Shown piece by piece: positions 41,545 through 53,719 of a stretch of 64,000 nt of DNA. A program made the translations under genes and the position numbers. Under the pieces are notes generated by a model, which saw nothing but the letters and a program-made list of their open reading frames with translations, was not told the DNA's origin and did not search any database. The stretch comes from Phymorhynchus buccinoides (taxonomy: Eukaryota > Mollusca > Gastropoda > Neogastropoda > Raphitomidae): NCBI GenBank assembly GCA_017654935.2, contig CM065690.1, positions 27,599,030-27,663,029 on the forward strand, in the 5' to 3' direction. Every line of letters begins with the position of its first letter. The stretch's first letter is position 1.

Positions 41545-41656
41545 ATCGTAGTAGTACTGGAAGGCTTGGGACTTGTCTCCCTCACCGTCGTAGATGTCAC
41601 CTACCCTCCCCAGCACACTAGGGTCAGAGGGCACCACCGTGATCAGCTGCATGAAC
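41545..41656 (-). CDS. IFT88: IFT88 exon K
   Basis: 112 bases; acceptor GTCAG above 41,656 and donor GTGAGC below 41,545. Codes for FMQLITVVPSDPSVLGRVGD, IYDGEGDKSQAFQYYYD, a strongly conserved IFT88 TPR segment. Its 3' end and donor are the template for the degenerate arrays at 39,275-41,490. Confidence 0.96.
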
Positions 41657-41689
41657 CTGACATCAACGTCGTTACCATCTTCATCATCG

Positions 41690-42900
41690 CATGGTCATCA
41701 TCATTGTTTTCATCATCATCACGATTATCATTATCGTTGCCATTGTCGTTATTGTATTTATCTTCTTCCACCTCCTTCTTCTCACCCTCCTCATCATAAC
41801 TATCCTCTTCCTTCTCCTCTTTATCATCATCATCATTGTCAATGTCTTTGCTATGTGTCATTATTGTATTTATCTTCATCCTCATAATCATCGATGTTAT
41901 CATTATCATCATCCTCATCATCATCAACATCATCATCGTCATCATTACTGTGTGTCATGATTGTATTTATATTCATCTTCATAATCATCAATGTTGTCAG
42001 CATTATCATCAATGTTGTCAGCATTATCATCATCAACATCATCATCATTGTCAGCATCTTTGTTGTGTGTCATTATTGTATTCATCTTCATCCTCATAAT
42101 CATCGATGTTGTCATCATTATCATCATCATCATCAACATCATCATCGTCATCAATGATGTGTGTCATTATTGTATTCATCTTCATAATCATCGATGTTGT
42201 CATCATTATCACCATCATCCTCGTCATCATTGCTGTGTGTCATGATTGTATTCATCTTCATAATCATCGATGTTGTCATCATTATCACCATCATCCTCAT
42301 CATCATTGCTGTGTGTCATTATTGTATTTATCTTCATCCTCATAATCACTGACGTTGTCTTCATTATCACCATCATCCTCGTCATCATTGCTGTGTGTCA
42401 TTATTGTATTTATCTTCATCCTCATAATCACTGACGTTGTCTTCAATATCATCATCATCGTCATCATTGCTGTGTGTCATTATTGTATTTATCTTCATCC
42501 TCATAATCACTGACGTTGTCTTCAATATCATCATCATCGTCATCATTGCTGTGTGTCATTATTGTAACATCTTCATCCTCATAATCATCGATGTTGTCAT
42601 CATTATCACCATCATCCTCATCATCATTGCTGTGTGTCATGATTGTATTTATCTTCATCCTCATAATCATTGATGTTGTCATCATTATCACCATCATCCT
42701 CATCATCATTGCTGTGTGTCATGATTGTATTTATCTTCATCCTCATAATCATTGACGTTGTCTTCATTATCATCATCATCATTATAATACGGTACTCATC
42801 ACCATTGTTGTTGCGATTGTCATGATCAGATGCATCTTCATCCTCACCATCATTGTCAATGTCATCACCATCACCGTAATCATCATCATCATTCTCACAG
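41690..42900. repeat. CAT-rich satellite with ~60-105-bp higher-order units
   Basis: Runs of (CAT/CATCAT) separated by 'gctgtgtgtcattattgtat' and 'ttatcttcatcctcataatc'. At least ten units. All open frames here are repeat translations. Confidence 0.9.
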
Positions 42901-43184
42901 CAGACAATGATTATACCGAAATAGAACCCCAGACAAATGTGGCCATCTTGTATTGTAAAAGATCAAAGAGCACATTGACTTGCCCAGTATCTATGAATCA
43001 GAAATTATTTTATAATTATAGTTATCATTTTCATGTTGCTACAGCAATATGCAATTGATTTATTTTTGACTCAGAAATGATTTTTGTCAATTATTATATC
43101 GAAGTTGCTGCAGCAGCAGACAGCCTACTAATTTCTCTAGCTGCTGAATAATAATAATAATAAGCATCTAGGTTAAGGTATCTT

Positions 43185-43500
43185 CTCCCCCCGTGGGATA
43201 CCGGGGGGTCATTTGTATAAATAGTTCCCCACCTTCTGGAAGTTCTGTGCTTGTAACTTCCTCTAATCTGTCACTCTCTTTGACTCTGCCTTTTCCCTTT
43301 GCTTACTGTCATCTACTATCTTTCTGCCTTACCGGTCCATTCTCCTGCCTTTTTTCACGAAACACTTTCAAAAAGATTTCGTCCAGCCGAAGTCGGACAT
43401 GCTGGGCCTAACTATTTTTTTAGTTAGGCACATAACGGCAGCATGACGCATCTGCACTCATAATAGACAAGAAACTGTCTGAGCGATCGAAGAAGAAGAA
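43185..43500 (+). mobile_element. SINE-like dispersed repeat R1a, copy 2
   Basis: Starts near ccccgtgggataccgggggg and ends in gaagaagaagg; matches 24,399-24,730 and the reverse of 57,405-57,730. A partial 5' segment of the same family follows at 43,530-43,620, just beside exon J. Confidence 0.75.
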
Positions 43501-43673
43501 GGCATCTTCTGTTCAATGTAACATGGACTGATCTGTGCTTGTAACTTCCTCTAATCTGTCACTCTCTTTGACTCTGCCTTTTCCCTTTGCTTACTGTCAT
43601 CTACTATCTTTCTGCCTTATCTGACATTGACAGCAAGAGCAAGAAGCAGAGCTGTAAAGAGTCCCATACTCAC

Positions 43674-43712
43674 CATTCAGTAGCTTGCACCGTATTCCCT
43701 CGTTTTTCATGG
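43674..43712 (-). CDS. IFT88: IFT88 exon J (39-bp microexon)
   Basis: Acceptor CACAG above 43,712 and donor GTGAGT below 43,674. Codes for HEKRGNTVQATE between two split codons; the join with exons I and K gives the continuous TPR expected at this point (QATEWFMQ). Too short for an ORF scan; found because the phases of I and K require it. Confidence 0.88.
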
Positions 43713-43929
43713 CTGTGGTGTGACTTAAGGGTGAAAAACAAATGGTTTAAACAAATCTTTATTCATTCGGAAACGATCAAACATGAAAGACAATTAGAGC
43801 AACAACAAGCTCGAAGCTTATACCGTGCTCCTTAAATTAACGTCATAATTGCACAATTGATTGAACAGATGGAGACTGCATTTAAACCAAGTAATATAAA
43901 CAACTGTGAGTACAAAAGAAGAGTTTTAA

Positions 43930-43945
43930 GTGTGAACAAAATAGA

Positions 43946-43980
<35 letters not shown>

Positions 43981-44460
43981 TCAATCAATAAATTTACAAA
44001 TTTGTATATTTGGGAGAGACCAAGGGGAAACAAAACAATAATTTATCCATAGCACAACATCAGCCAGTAAAGCATTGGAGAAGCACACACAATTCATACA
44101 CGTTTTGATCATACAGACAATATTGCTTTCAAAACTTCAATACTACTAATAATATTTATTTTTTTTTAATTTTAAATAAAAAACAACAACAAAAGAACAA
44201 ATGAAAAACAAATGTGATGTGCATTTCTGAATAAGGTCAGACTTTGACAATGTATGGAAATCTTAATATACATACCAAGCATAAATACAAACATGCACAC
44301 ACTTTGTGCGGCATATATTTAAAGCACATTTTAAGCAACCCCAATTGCCACAAACGGCACTGCAACAATAAATGTTAAGGTGAGCATAGAACTACCACGC
44401 ACTGCAATATGGGAATGGATTAATTGCTTGGAAAGACAGACAGACACTGAACGCTGAACA
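43930..44460. other. AT-rich intronic DNA
   Basis: (AAT)n tract near 43,948-43,977 and otherwise nothing recognisable. Confidence 0.5.
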
Positions 44461-45034
44461 TTCAAAAAGATTTCCTCCAGCTGAAGTCGGCCATGCTGGG
44501 CCTATTTTTTAGTTGGGCGCATAATGGCAGCATGATGCATCTGCGCTCATAATAGACAAGAAAAAGTCTTAACGATAAAAGAAGAAGGTATCTTCTGTTC
44601 AATATAACATGGTCTGACAAATCTAGAACTACCATGCACCGCAATATGGGAATGGATTAATTGCTTGGAAAGAAAGAAAGACAGACACTGAACACTGAAA
44701 AACTTTATTTAACAAGAATAAAGATTTTAGGCGATGCCTATTCTTTTAATCTGTCCTAGACAGAGAGAGATACACAGGGACAGAAAAGGAGAGAAAAGTA
44801 AAATATTAGATCTGCAACCGATTCACAGCTGATCGGATGAACAAATGGTATACCATCGCTAATACATAGACAAAACTGATTGGGGTTCCATCCAAGTAAG
44901 ACACATTTTTAAGTCATTCAGTGATTATGAATTGCTTATATTGTTATTTATATGGCAGAGATTTGAGGTTGCAATTATGACTATCCCTCTAAACGACAAT
45001 GTGAGGATATAGGTTCCCCCCCCCCCCCCCTCCC

Positions 45035-45300
45035 CAACGTAGAAACCCGGGGAGTTGTCTACGGTACAAATAGTTCCCCCGCCTTCTGGAAGTTCTGTGT
45101 TTGTAACTTCCTCTAATCTGTCACTCTCTTTGATTCTGCCTGTTTCCTTCGCTGACTGTCATCTACTACCTTTCTGCCTTACTGGTCCGTTCTCCTGCCT
45201 CTGTTCTCGAAAATCTCACAAAGAATTTTCTCTTGACGGACAAGCTGGGAGACAAACTATTTCTTAGTTAGGCGCATAATGGCAGCGTGAAGAATCTGCC
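45035..45300 (+). mobile_element. SINE-like dispersed repeat R1a, copy 3
   Basis: Diverged copy beginning near gtacaaatagttcccccgcc. Its 3' end (tagttaggcgcataatggca) continues directly into the tandem array below. Confidence 0.7.
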
Positions 45301-45960
45301 CTCATATGAAAAGAAACTGTGAGCGAACAAGCTGGGCCAAACTATTTATTAGTTAGGCGCATAACGGCAGCGTGAAGAATCTGCACTCATATATGAAAGG
45401 AAACTGTCTGAGCGAACAAGCTGGGCCAAACTATTTCTTAGTTAGGCGCATAACGGCAGCCTGAAGAATCTGCCCTCATATGAAAAGAAACTGTCTGAGC
45501 GAACAAGCTGGGCCAAACTATTTCTTAGTTAGGCGCATAACGGCAGCATGAAGAATCTGCACTCATATATGAAAGGAAACTGTCTGAGCGAACAAGCTGG
45601 GCCAAACTATTTCTTAGTTAGGCGCATAACGGCAGCATGAAGAATCTGCACTCATGTATGAAAGGAAACTGTCTGAGCGAACAAGCTGGGCCAAACTATT
45701 TCTTAGTTAGGCGCATAACGGCAGCGTGAAGAATCTGCCCTCATATGAAAGGAAAAGCTGTCTGAGCGAACAAGCTCGGCCGAACTATTTCTTAGTTAGG
45801 CGCATAACGGCAGCGTGAAGAATCTGCCCTCATATGAAATGAAAAACTGTCTGAGCGAACAAGCTGGGCCGAACTATTTCAAGACTCAAGAATACTTTAT
45901 TATGTTAAAAGTGAGAAATTGATTTCTTAGTTAGGCGCATAACGGCAGCATGAAGAATCT
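45240..45960. repeat. ~84-90-bp tandem array made from the tail of the R1a repeat, about 8 units
   Basis: Units contain 'cttagttaggcgcataacgg', 'cagcatgaagaatctgcact' and 'ctgtctgagcgaacaagctg', i.e. the 3' end of the R1a SINE-like repeat. One unit carries a ~45-bp insertion at about 45,880-45,925. The array ends about 60 bases from exon I. Confidence 0.88.
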
Positions 45961-46019
45961 GCACTCATATGAAAGGAAAAAACTGTCTGAGTGGTTAACA
46001 AAAAGAAGACAAAGGATAC

Positions 46020-46128
46020 AGGTCAGCCAGCTGGTACATGACTTGGGGACTGCTGCGCAGAATGGTGTGCAGTTTGTGGAACAGCTCGATGCTCTTGTCC
46101 AGAAGGCCCAGCCGCTTCTGGGTCAGGC
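46020..46128 (-). CDS. IFT88: IFT88 exon I
   Basis: 109 bases; acceptor GTGCAG above 46,128 and donor GTATCC below 46,020. Codes for LTQKRLGLLDKSIELFHKLH and TILRSSPQVMYQLAD, a TPR of IFT88. The donor GTATCC is weak, but the phase with exons H and J is right. Confidence 0.93.
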
Positions 46129-46243
46129 CTGCACATATCCATGCAGACATCCTCATCATCGTCATCACAATTGTCGTTTATCACGATAAGTTGATTTGTA
46201 ATCGCAGTTTTTCTTCCCTTCCCAAAGTTTGGCTTTGTGGACA

Positions 46244-46453
46244 ATGAGGCTTTATACTGAAAAGTCTCTGCCCCTGTCTCATGCACTGAGGTGTGTGCGC
46301 CACCTACATAAGATTATAGCCCTTGCCTGTCACATAGTAGAAATATATAGCCACAGAAAACTATCTGCCTCTGACTCATCACTAGGTGACCTGGTCAACT
46401 CAGTCCTAAAATTATTGCCCTTTCGTGTCGCCAAGAAGTAGCATAAAGCCTCA
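46244..46453 (+). mobile_element. MITE, copy 1 of an inverted pair
   Basis: Ends gaggctttatactga and (inverse) gcataaagcctc. The interior matches the reverse complement of 47,399-47,636 (words ctctgcccctgtctc, tatatagccacagaaaa, gtgtcgccaaga). Confidence 0.78.
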
Positions 46454-46599
46454 TTAGAGTTTGCTCATGTTTTGTTTTTTTCCCCAATATTCTCAAACCT
46501 GTTTGCCCCTGTATCCACCGATCTATGTACTCTATGTTTTGCTTTAAAATATCAACAAAAACAAGGGCATCGCCGAGCGGCAGCAACGCATTGTGACAA

Positions 46600-46975
46600 T
46601 GCAAACCCGGCCAGAGTTATGTCCTCTCTTCTCCCCCCCCCCCCCCCCCCCAATAAACACACCGCTTTCCACCCTTACAGAACGCATAAAATACATAGCC
46701 CAAAATTTGAAGCAATTCTGTTCAGTAGTTCACGAGATACAGCTGAACTTTTATACAAACTTCCTTGCACCATGTCCTCTCCCCCCCCCCCCCCCCCCCC
46801 CCCCCCACACCCCAATAAACACACCACTTTCCACCCTTACAGAACGCATAAAATACATAGCCCAAAATTTGAAGTGATTCTGCTCAGTAGTTCACGAGAT
46901 ACAGCTGAACTTTTATACAAACTTCCTTGCACCATGGTACACCACCACACAAAATTTGAAGCGATTTAGTTCACT
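46600..46975. repeat. Duplicated ~165-bp segment with C-runs
   Basis: The block from 'aataaacacaccgctttcca' to 'cttccttgcaccatg' occurs at about 46,652-46,775 and again at 46,813-46,935, each copy preceded by a C run (16 to over 20 C). Non-coding. Confidence 0.8.
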
Positions 46976-47398
46976 AGTTCACGAAATAAAGCTGGGGGGA
47001 AATTACATAGCCCAAAGAAGGAAATTTCGGTTTTCAAGGTCAAACTTCAAGGTCAAGGTCAGCACGGTGTTGATTAACGAAAGGAAGCTTCCTTTTCAAG
47101 CTGTCTACCCCTCTGCCAATTTTAATCAAAATCCAAACAGTAGTTCTTAAGATAATCGATACACAGACAGACACACAGACAATTGAGACACACAGACACA
47201 CAAACCAATCGCAATGCCTCAGGCCAGGTAACAATGTTAACTCTTCATAAAGTCAAAGACTGAGTATCAGTTGCTTAGGTTATCCATCCAAATGTGAACA
47301 CACACACACAAAAAAAAAGAAAAGAAAAACAAGCTGCGTCTTCATCTACAAAGTACAATAGCAAGGATTTTTACATCAGTAAAAGCGACGCTTTCAAT

Positions 47399-47636
47399 GG
47401 GGCTTTATACCACATCTTGGCGACACAAAAAGGCGATAATTTTTGGACTGACTTGACCATGCCACCTAGTGACTAGTCAGGGACAGATAATTTTCTGTGG
47501 CTATATACTACTAGTTCCTGACTCTGTGGCTATATACTACTAGTTCCTAACAGGCAAGGACGATAATCTTAAGTTAAAAGTAGGTGGCGTTTGCACGAGA
47601 CAGGGGCAGAGAATGTTCAGTATAAAGCCTCATTCA
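47399..47636 (-). mobile_element. MITE, copy 2 of an inverted pair
   Basis: Reverse-oriented relative of 46,244-46,453. It also has an internal duplication of 'tctgtggctatatactacta' (about 47,494 and 47,525). Confidence 0.75.
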
Positions 47637-47639
47637 TCT

Positions 47640-48232
47640 TGAAAAGACTACAGAATGTCACAGTGCACCATTTCTCAAGTGAAGTCAAGTCAAGTTTATA
47701 TCCAAAAAACCCTGGGGGCACAAGAAAATGTATATAAATGCCATTCACATTTGCGGCATCAAACATTACAAATATTAGCTCAAAAGACTTCTTAACAGTA
47801 CACATCAACATACATGAGCTCAAAAGATATTGTAACAGTGCTCATCACCATATATACAGGCACATAATACCATCATACACAGATACACCACCATACACAT
47901 ACACACATATACATGCACACACACAGTTGCTGGAATTTCACATATGAATCAATTTTTAAAAGACGCTAATTAACTTATATTATCTTCATTAACAAATATT
48001 GACATATGAAACAAGATAAGAAACAATTAGGACATAAACTCAGACATGAAGATGCCCTTCGTGTACCAAGAGGTGTGAATAATAGTAGAAAAAAATAACA
48101 GAGTGGGGTTCGTGATATCAACTAAGGTTCAGAACTCTTTTAAAATAGCCTTTATGAAACAAGCTAAATGACTGAGAATTCTTTTATTTTTAGACTGAAA
48201 TAAGGAATTAAACTTTATTATGTTTGGGTTTT
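47640..48232. other. Intronic DNA without recognisable content
   Basis: AT-rich, a few CA-rich words near 47,880-47,930. Nothing else. Confidence 0.5.
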
Positions 48233-48236
48233 TTAA

Positions 48237-49130
48237 CCTTTAGCACCCTGCATTTTTTCTGACGTTCCGTTCTCTGCCACTGCATTCTTTTTGAGGCGGT
48301 GAAAAATGCTAACACCCACTTGATTAAAAATGCTATAATTTTCTCTGTGTGTTGTGTGCAGACTTGATTATTGGAATAATAATAAAGAGATGATTGAAGA
48401 AAGTTTTGATATGATGTATTTTGCTGTCCGTGTATGTTTTGTTGTTGAAAAAAAGAAGAAACGAAATCAACAAAGCGAAAGTGTTGACTTACTGCTTTGG
48501 CACGGTCGGAATGAGTGCCGTCTGCTTCAAAGTTCGCCCACTGACTAACTAACTCATGTCTAAGATCCCTTTAACGAAATAACTCACGGAAATATCATTA
48601 AGAATATTATGAAAGGCATCATTTTCTTTGAATTCAACCTAGTAGTCAAAATCGGAACCGAATCACAATCGCGGCTCGAATCGATATTGGATCGTCTTCA
48701 TCGAGTCACACTGACATCGGCTACCCCCCCTTCTACTGCATAACGATCTTCTATCACCCTTTCATTGTCGATATCCGACCTAACAAAGCCTAAGAATTCA
48801 TGATTTAAACAAATATCGACGCTAATTTCCAGTAGGAAGCTTTGCCAACACGGAAAATCTGCCATATTTGATAGTGAACTTTACTTTCTGACCGATTGAA
48901 ACTTTGAAAAATTCATACTACTAAAAAAGCAAATGGCGGCTTGCTGGAAGAGAAGCAAGGAGCCGAGCCTCATTCTGAAGCTATGGTGAGGTAGTTTCTA
49001 TTATTAGTAACAAAAATAAGGTACGCGAAGCATTGGTTTGGGGGTACCCTCTCAGGGCGACACAGTGCGCCTGCAGTTACAGGGGAGATTATCGGCTCGG
49101 TGACACAGTGCGCCTGCAGTGTGCTAAAGG
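48237..49130. mobile_element. 894-bp piggyBac-like non-autonomous element (TTAA target duplication)
   Basis: TTAA at 48,233-48,236 and 49,131-49,134 flanks inverted ends CCTTTAGCACCCTGCA and its near inverse (TGCAGTGTGCTAAAGG). The interior has no long ORF, so it depends on a transposase elsewhere. It differs from the 238-bp CCCTTTCGCC family. Confidence 0.85.
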
Positions 49131-49149
49131 TTAAACAATAATTTTTGCC

Positions 49150-49370
49150 TTGGCATGAGGCTGTTGTGTCAGACCAGATGACATAAGCTAGAATGCCAAG
49201 GCTACATCAAAATGTTGTTATGCTCTGAATGGTTGTGCGGGGATTGTCTTAAGCCATGACAAGCTCCCAGCATAACATCATCAGTCAAAAATCCCCCGAA
49301 GACGGAGTGTGGCTGCCCACATGGCGGGGCAATCAAAAACGGTCACACACGTAATGTTCTCATCCCTAGC
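49150..49370 (-). repeat. Dispersed repeat R2, copy 2
   Basis: Reverse complement of 24,945-25,140. Next to exon H in an IFT88 intron. Confidence 0.6.
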
Positions 49371-49551
49371 TGGTGCATTTGTACTGAATTGTTCAAGTGC
49401 TCTGGCTGTTGGGATGATCCCTGGAGTCGTTAAGCCAGGGAACAACATAAACAATAATTTGGCAAATAATGTTTTCTAGTATCCTGGAACGTTTGACATT
49501 CAAAAACATAATGAAATTCATCTCTCGCTGTGCCCATGTAAGCAAGCTTAC

Positions 49552-49668
49552 CCAGGTTGTACAAGGCCTCCACGCATGATGAATCGTTGGACAGGGCGTC
49601 CTTGAAGAACTCCCGGGCCTTCTCAAAGTCCTTGCGGGCAAACAGCACATTGCCCTTGTTCACCAGAG
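49552..49668 (-). CDS. IFT88: IFT88 exon H
   Basis: 117 bases; acceptor TTTCAG above 49,668 and donor GTAAGC below 49,552. Codes for ALVNKGNVLFARKDFEKARE and FFKDALSNDSSCVEALYNLG, one of the best conserved TPRs of IFT88. Confidence 0.97.
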
Positions 49669-50544
49669 CTGAAAGCGTACACAAGCACAAACTTAGACAA
49701 ATGTGAAGGTGCATGGGAACCTACATAAGTCGCTCAGAATGTTTTGAGCAATAGCCCAAAATAGTCAACAACCCACAAAATATAAATTTTCTATTTAAGG
49801 CACATTTAGGTATATTATTATGTATTCTACCAGTATCCACAACATGAAAGACAATTTATAATTATTTCTTTGTTTATTTGATTGTTTTCTAAATCAAATC
49901 AATAGAAACAAAGAGGCAAATTTGTATCTTCTGTGCCCGATTTCTGCAAATGATCTATTTCGAATGCCAAACTTCAAATAATTATAAAATAAAAACTAGA
50001 CAAGATAACTAAATTCGGGTTTCTGTGTATTAACAAGGAATCTTTGCTCCACCATGAAAAAATAATATCTCAATTTATGCCAAACTTCCATTATGTCTGT
50101 TTTTCCCATGCACTGTCACAAATGTAACAGTCAATGATAATCCAAAATCAGTCGTGAGCTGAGAAAAAAGAAGTCAATTTTTAGTTCCCGAGCGATAGCG
50201 TGCGGGAATTGTTGTTTTCGTTTGGTCTGTGAGTCCATGCGTCCATCCGTCCATGTGTAAAGAGATCTAACTCATGCGAGAGAACTTTGCACCCACTCAG
50301 ATTCATTCCCTTGTTTATTATTATGTCCTTAGCAATTTTCAAAATACATTCATAGTACTCCTGCCATACAGTACACAAATTTACTGTTCTAATCATTAAA
50401 AGTAAAAGGTATAAATAATTGTTTTATCCTTCTTAACAATCACAATTTCGCATCCTTAGCGATACATAGCTTGACACTTTAGGCTTGACATCTGCATACC
50501 TTACCATAACAATCACAAACCCAATGCTAACAGTAGAAATGTTC

Positions 50545-52824
50545 CTCTACCAGAGGGGTCATAGCGGTCTGTTTGCAGGGCCACTTCTGGGTACCTTACC
50601 ATAGCAATCACAAATGAAATGCTAACAGTAGAAATGTTCCTCTACCTGAGGGGTTGTAGCGGTCTGCCTGCAGGGCCACGTCTGCCTACCTTACCATAGC
50701 AATCACAAATGAAATGCTAACAGTAGAAATATTCCTCACCTGAGGGGTTATAGCGGTCTCTTTGCAGAGCCACTTCTCCTTACCTTATCATAACAATCAC
50801 AAATGAAATGCTAACAATAGAAATGTTCCTCTACCTGAGGGGTTATAGCGGTCTCTTTGCAGAGCCACTTCTCCTTACCTTATCATAACAATCACAAATG
50901 AAATGCTAACAGTAGAAATGTTCCTCTACCTGAGGGGTTATAGCGGTCTCTTTGCAGAGCCACTTCTCCTTACCTTATCATAGCAATCAGAAATTAAATG
51001 CAAACAGTAGAAATGTTCCTCACCAGAGGGGTTATAGTGGTCTGCCTACAGGGCCACTTCTGCGTACTTTATCATAACAATCACAAATGAAATGCTAACA
51101 GTAGAAATGTTCCTCACCAGAGGGGTTATAGTGGTCTGCCTACAGGGCCACTTCTGCGTACTTTATCATAACAATCACAAATGAAATGCTAACAGTAGAA
51201 ATGTTTCTCTACCTGAGGGGTTATAGCGGTCTGCCTGCAGGGCCACTTCTCCTTACCTTACCATAGCAATCACAAATGAAATGCTAACAGTAGAAATGTT
51301 CCTCTACCTGAGGGGTTATAGCGGTCTGTTTGCAGGGCCACTTCTGGGTACCTTACCATAGCAATCACAAATGAAATACTAACAGTAGAAATGTTTCTCT
51401 ACCTGAGGGGTTATAGTGGTCTGCCTGCAGGGCCACTTCTCCTTACCTTACCATAGCAATCACAAATGAAATGCTAACAGTAGAAATGTTCCTCTACCTG
51501 AGGGGTTGTAGCGGTCTGCCTGCAGGGCCACTTCTCCTTACCTTACCATAGCAATCACAAATGAAATGCTAACAGTAGAAATGTTCCTCACCAGAGGGGT
51601 TATAGTGGTCTGCCTACAGGGCCACTTCTGCGTACTTTATCATAACAATCACAAATGAAATGCTAACAGTAGAAATGTTCCTCTACCTGAGGGGTTATAG
51701 CGGTCTGCCTGCAGGGCCACTTCTCCTTACCTTACCATAGCAATCACAAATGAAATGCTAACAGTAGAAATGTTCCTCTACCTGAGGGGTTGTAGCGGTC
51801 TGCCTGCAGGGCCACGTCTGCCTACCTTACCATAGCAATCACAAATGAAATACTAACAGTAGAAATGTTTCTTTATCTGAGGGGTTATAGCGGTCTGCCT
51901 GCAGGGCCACGTCTGCCTACCTTACCATAGCAATCACAAATGAAATACTAACAGTAGAAATGTTCCTCTACCTGAGGGGTTATAGTGGTCTGCCTGCAGG
52001 GCCACTTCTCCTTACCTTACCATAGCAATCACAAATGAAATGCTAACAGTAGAAATGTTTCTCTACCTGAGGGGTTGTAGCGGTCTGCCTGCAGGTCCAC
52101 TTCTCCTTACCTTACCATAGCAATCACAAATGAAATACTAACAGTAGAAATGTTTCTCTACCTGAGGGGTTATAGCGGTCTGCCTGCAGGGCCACGTCTG
52201 CCTACCTTACCATAGCAATCACAAATGAAATACTAACAGTAGAAATGTTTCTCTACCTGAGGGGTTATAGCGGTCTGCCTGCAGGGCCACGTCTGCCTAC
52301 CTTACCATAGCAATCACAAATGAAATACTAACAGTAGAAATGTTCCTCTACCTGAGGGGTTGTAGCGGTCTGCCTGCAGGGCCACTTCTCCTTACCTTAC
52401 CATAGCAATCACAAATGAAATACTAACAGTAGAAATGTTTCTCTACCTGAGGGGTTGTAGCGGTCTGCCTGCAGGGCCACTTCTCCTTACCTTATCATAA
52501 CAATCACAAATGAAATGCTAACAGTAGAAATGTTCCTCACCAGAGGGGTTATAGCGGTCTGCCTGCAGGGCCACTTCTGCGTACCTTACCATAGCAATTA
52601 TAAATGAAATGCTAACAGTAGAAATGTTTCTCTACCTGAGGGGTTGTAGCGGTCTCTTTGCAGAGCCACTTCTCCTTACCTTATCATAACAATCAGAAAT
52701 GAAATGCTAACAGTAGAAATGTTCCTCACCAGAGGGGTTATAGCGGTCTGCCTGCAGGGCCACTTCTCCTTACTTTATCATAACAATCACAATTGAAATG
52801 CTAACAGTAGAAATGTTTCTCTAC
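50545..52824. repeat. 95-bp tandem array seeded by the exon G 3' end and donor, about 24 units
   Basis: Each unit holds about 45 bases of exon G (on the - strand GTGGCCCTGCAGGCAGACCG, then CTATAACCCCTCAG), its donor GTAGAG and about 45 bases of intron (gaaacatttctactgttagc...). Some units have CCTCTGGTGAGG at the donor. The array is contiguous with exon G at 52,825. Confidence 0.96.
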
Positions 52825-52894
52825 CTGAGGGGTTGTAGCGGTCTGCCTGCAGGGCCACGTCTGCGTACTTGTCAGCCTGGGCCAAGTCACCCTC
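52825..52894 (-). CDS. IFT88: IFT88 exon G
   Basis: 70 bases; acceptor GTTCAG above 52,894 and donor GTAGAG below 52,825. Codes for EGDLAQADKYADVALQADRY and NPS, with the TPR pattern and the DRYNP word of IFT88. Its last two thirds are the unit of the 95-bp array. Confidence 0.94.
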
Positions 52895-52934
52895 CTGAAC
52901 AGTCACAGCAAATGGGACAGTCAGAGCTCACACG

Positions 52935-53100
52935 TTGTTATTTCTGATGATGATGATCATGCTGATGATGACAAACAGGGGGAGAATAGCAATAGCGACA
53001 ATGATGGAGAAGATGATGATGATAATATTTGCGACGAAAACGATGGAGAAGATGATGATGATATTGGCAATGATAATGATGTTGATGATGAGAATGACAA
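52935..53100. repeat. GAT/GATGAT-rich low-complexity tract
   Basis: Trinucleotide-like (GAT)n with variants. Intronic. Confidence 0.85.
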
Positions 53101-53286
53101 TGTAACAAAAGACTTCTCTACACTGGAAAGTCAACAACAAGATGGTTTACAAAAACAAATGCATCAAAATATTCAGAAATGAAATACCGACTGAATACGA
53201 ATGAATAAAATTAAAAGTGCTTACCAACAAATTGAGTTTGCTAAATTATGTTTTCATGCCGTCAGCTGATCCAATCATTTTCCACA

Positions 53287-53317
<31 letters not shown>

Positions 53318-53422
53318 AATTTGACATTGTTTAAAATGTGCCATTTATTTTCTTCGCACATTGATTTCTATGTAACCATTATGGTATGTGTTAAGTATTA
53401 TACTTAGTTTCAAGTGCTTCTT

Positions 53423-53428
<6 letters not shown>

Positions 53429-53474
<46 letters not shown>

Positions 53475-53657
53475 GCTTTATGATCTGCGCAGATAAGCGA
53501 GGCTTGGTGTAATTATGTATGAGGATATCAAATACTTGCTTAATATCTTGTGTTATGGATTTTCCCTCTTTTTTTTGTTTGATTTAACAATTTCCCCTTC
53601 CAACTGTTCCCTTTAACATGGGCAAATGGCCCGGTTCATTAAAACGTTTTTTTTTTT

Positions 53658-53710
<53 letters not shown>
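53429..53710. repeat. (CT)n microsatellites
   Basis: CT tracts at 53,429-53,472 and 53,660-53,709, separated by AT-rich DNA. The second directly borders the exon F array. Confidence 0.95.
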
Positions 53711-53712
<2 letters not shown>

Positions 53713-53719
53713 ATGCACT

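Noticed and set aside
41643..42709. Met/Asp- and Ile/His/Ser-rich ORFs
   Set aside because: Translations of the CAT-rich satellite.
50545..52824. CRISPR-like array (about 24 regular repeats)
   Set aside because: Direct tandem repeats without unique spacers, containing an animal exon edge, in a spliced eukaryotic gene.
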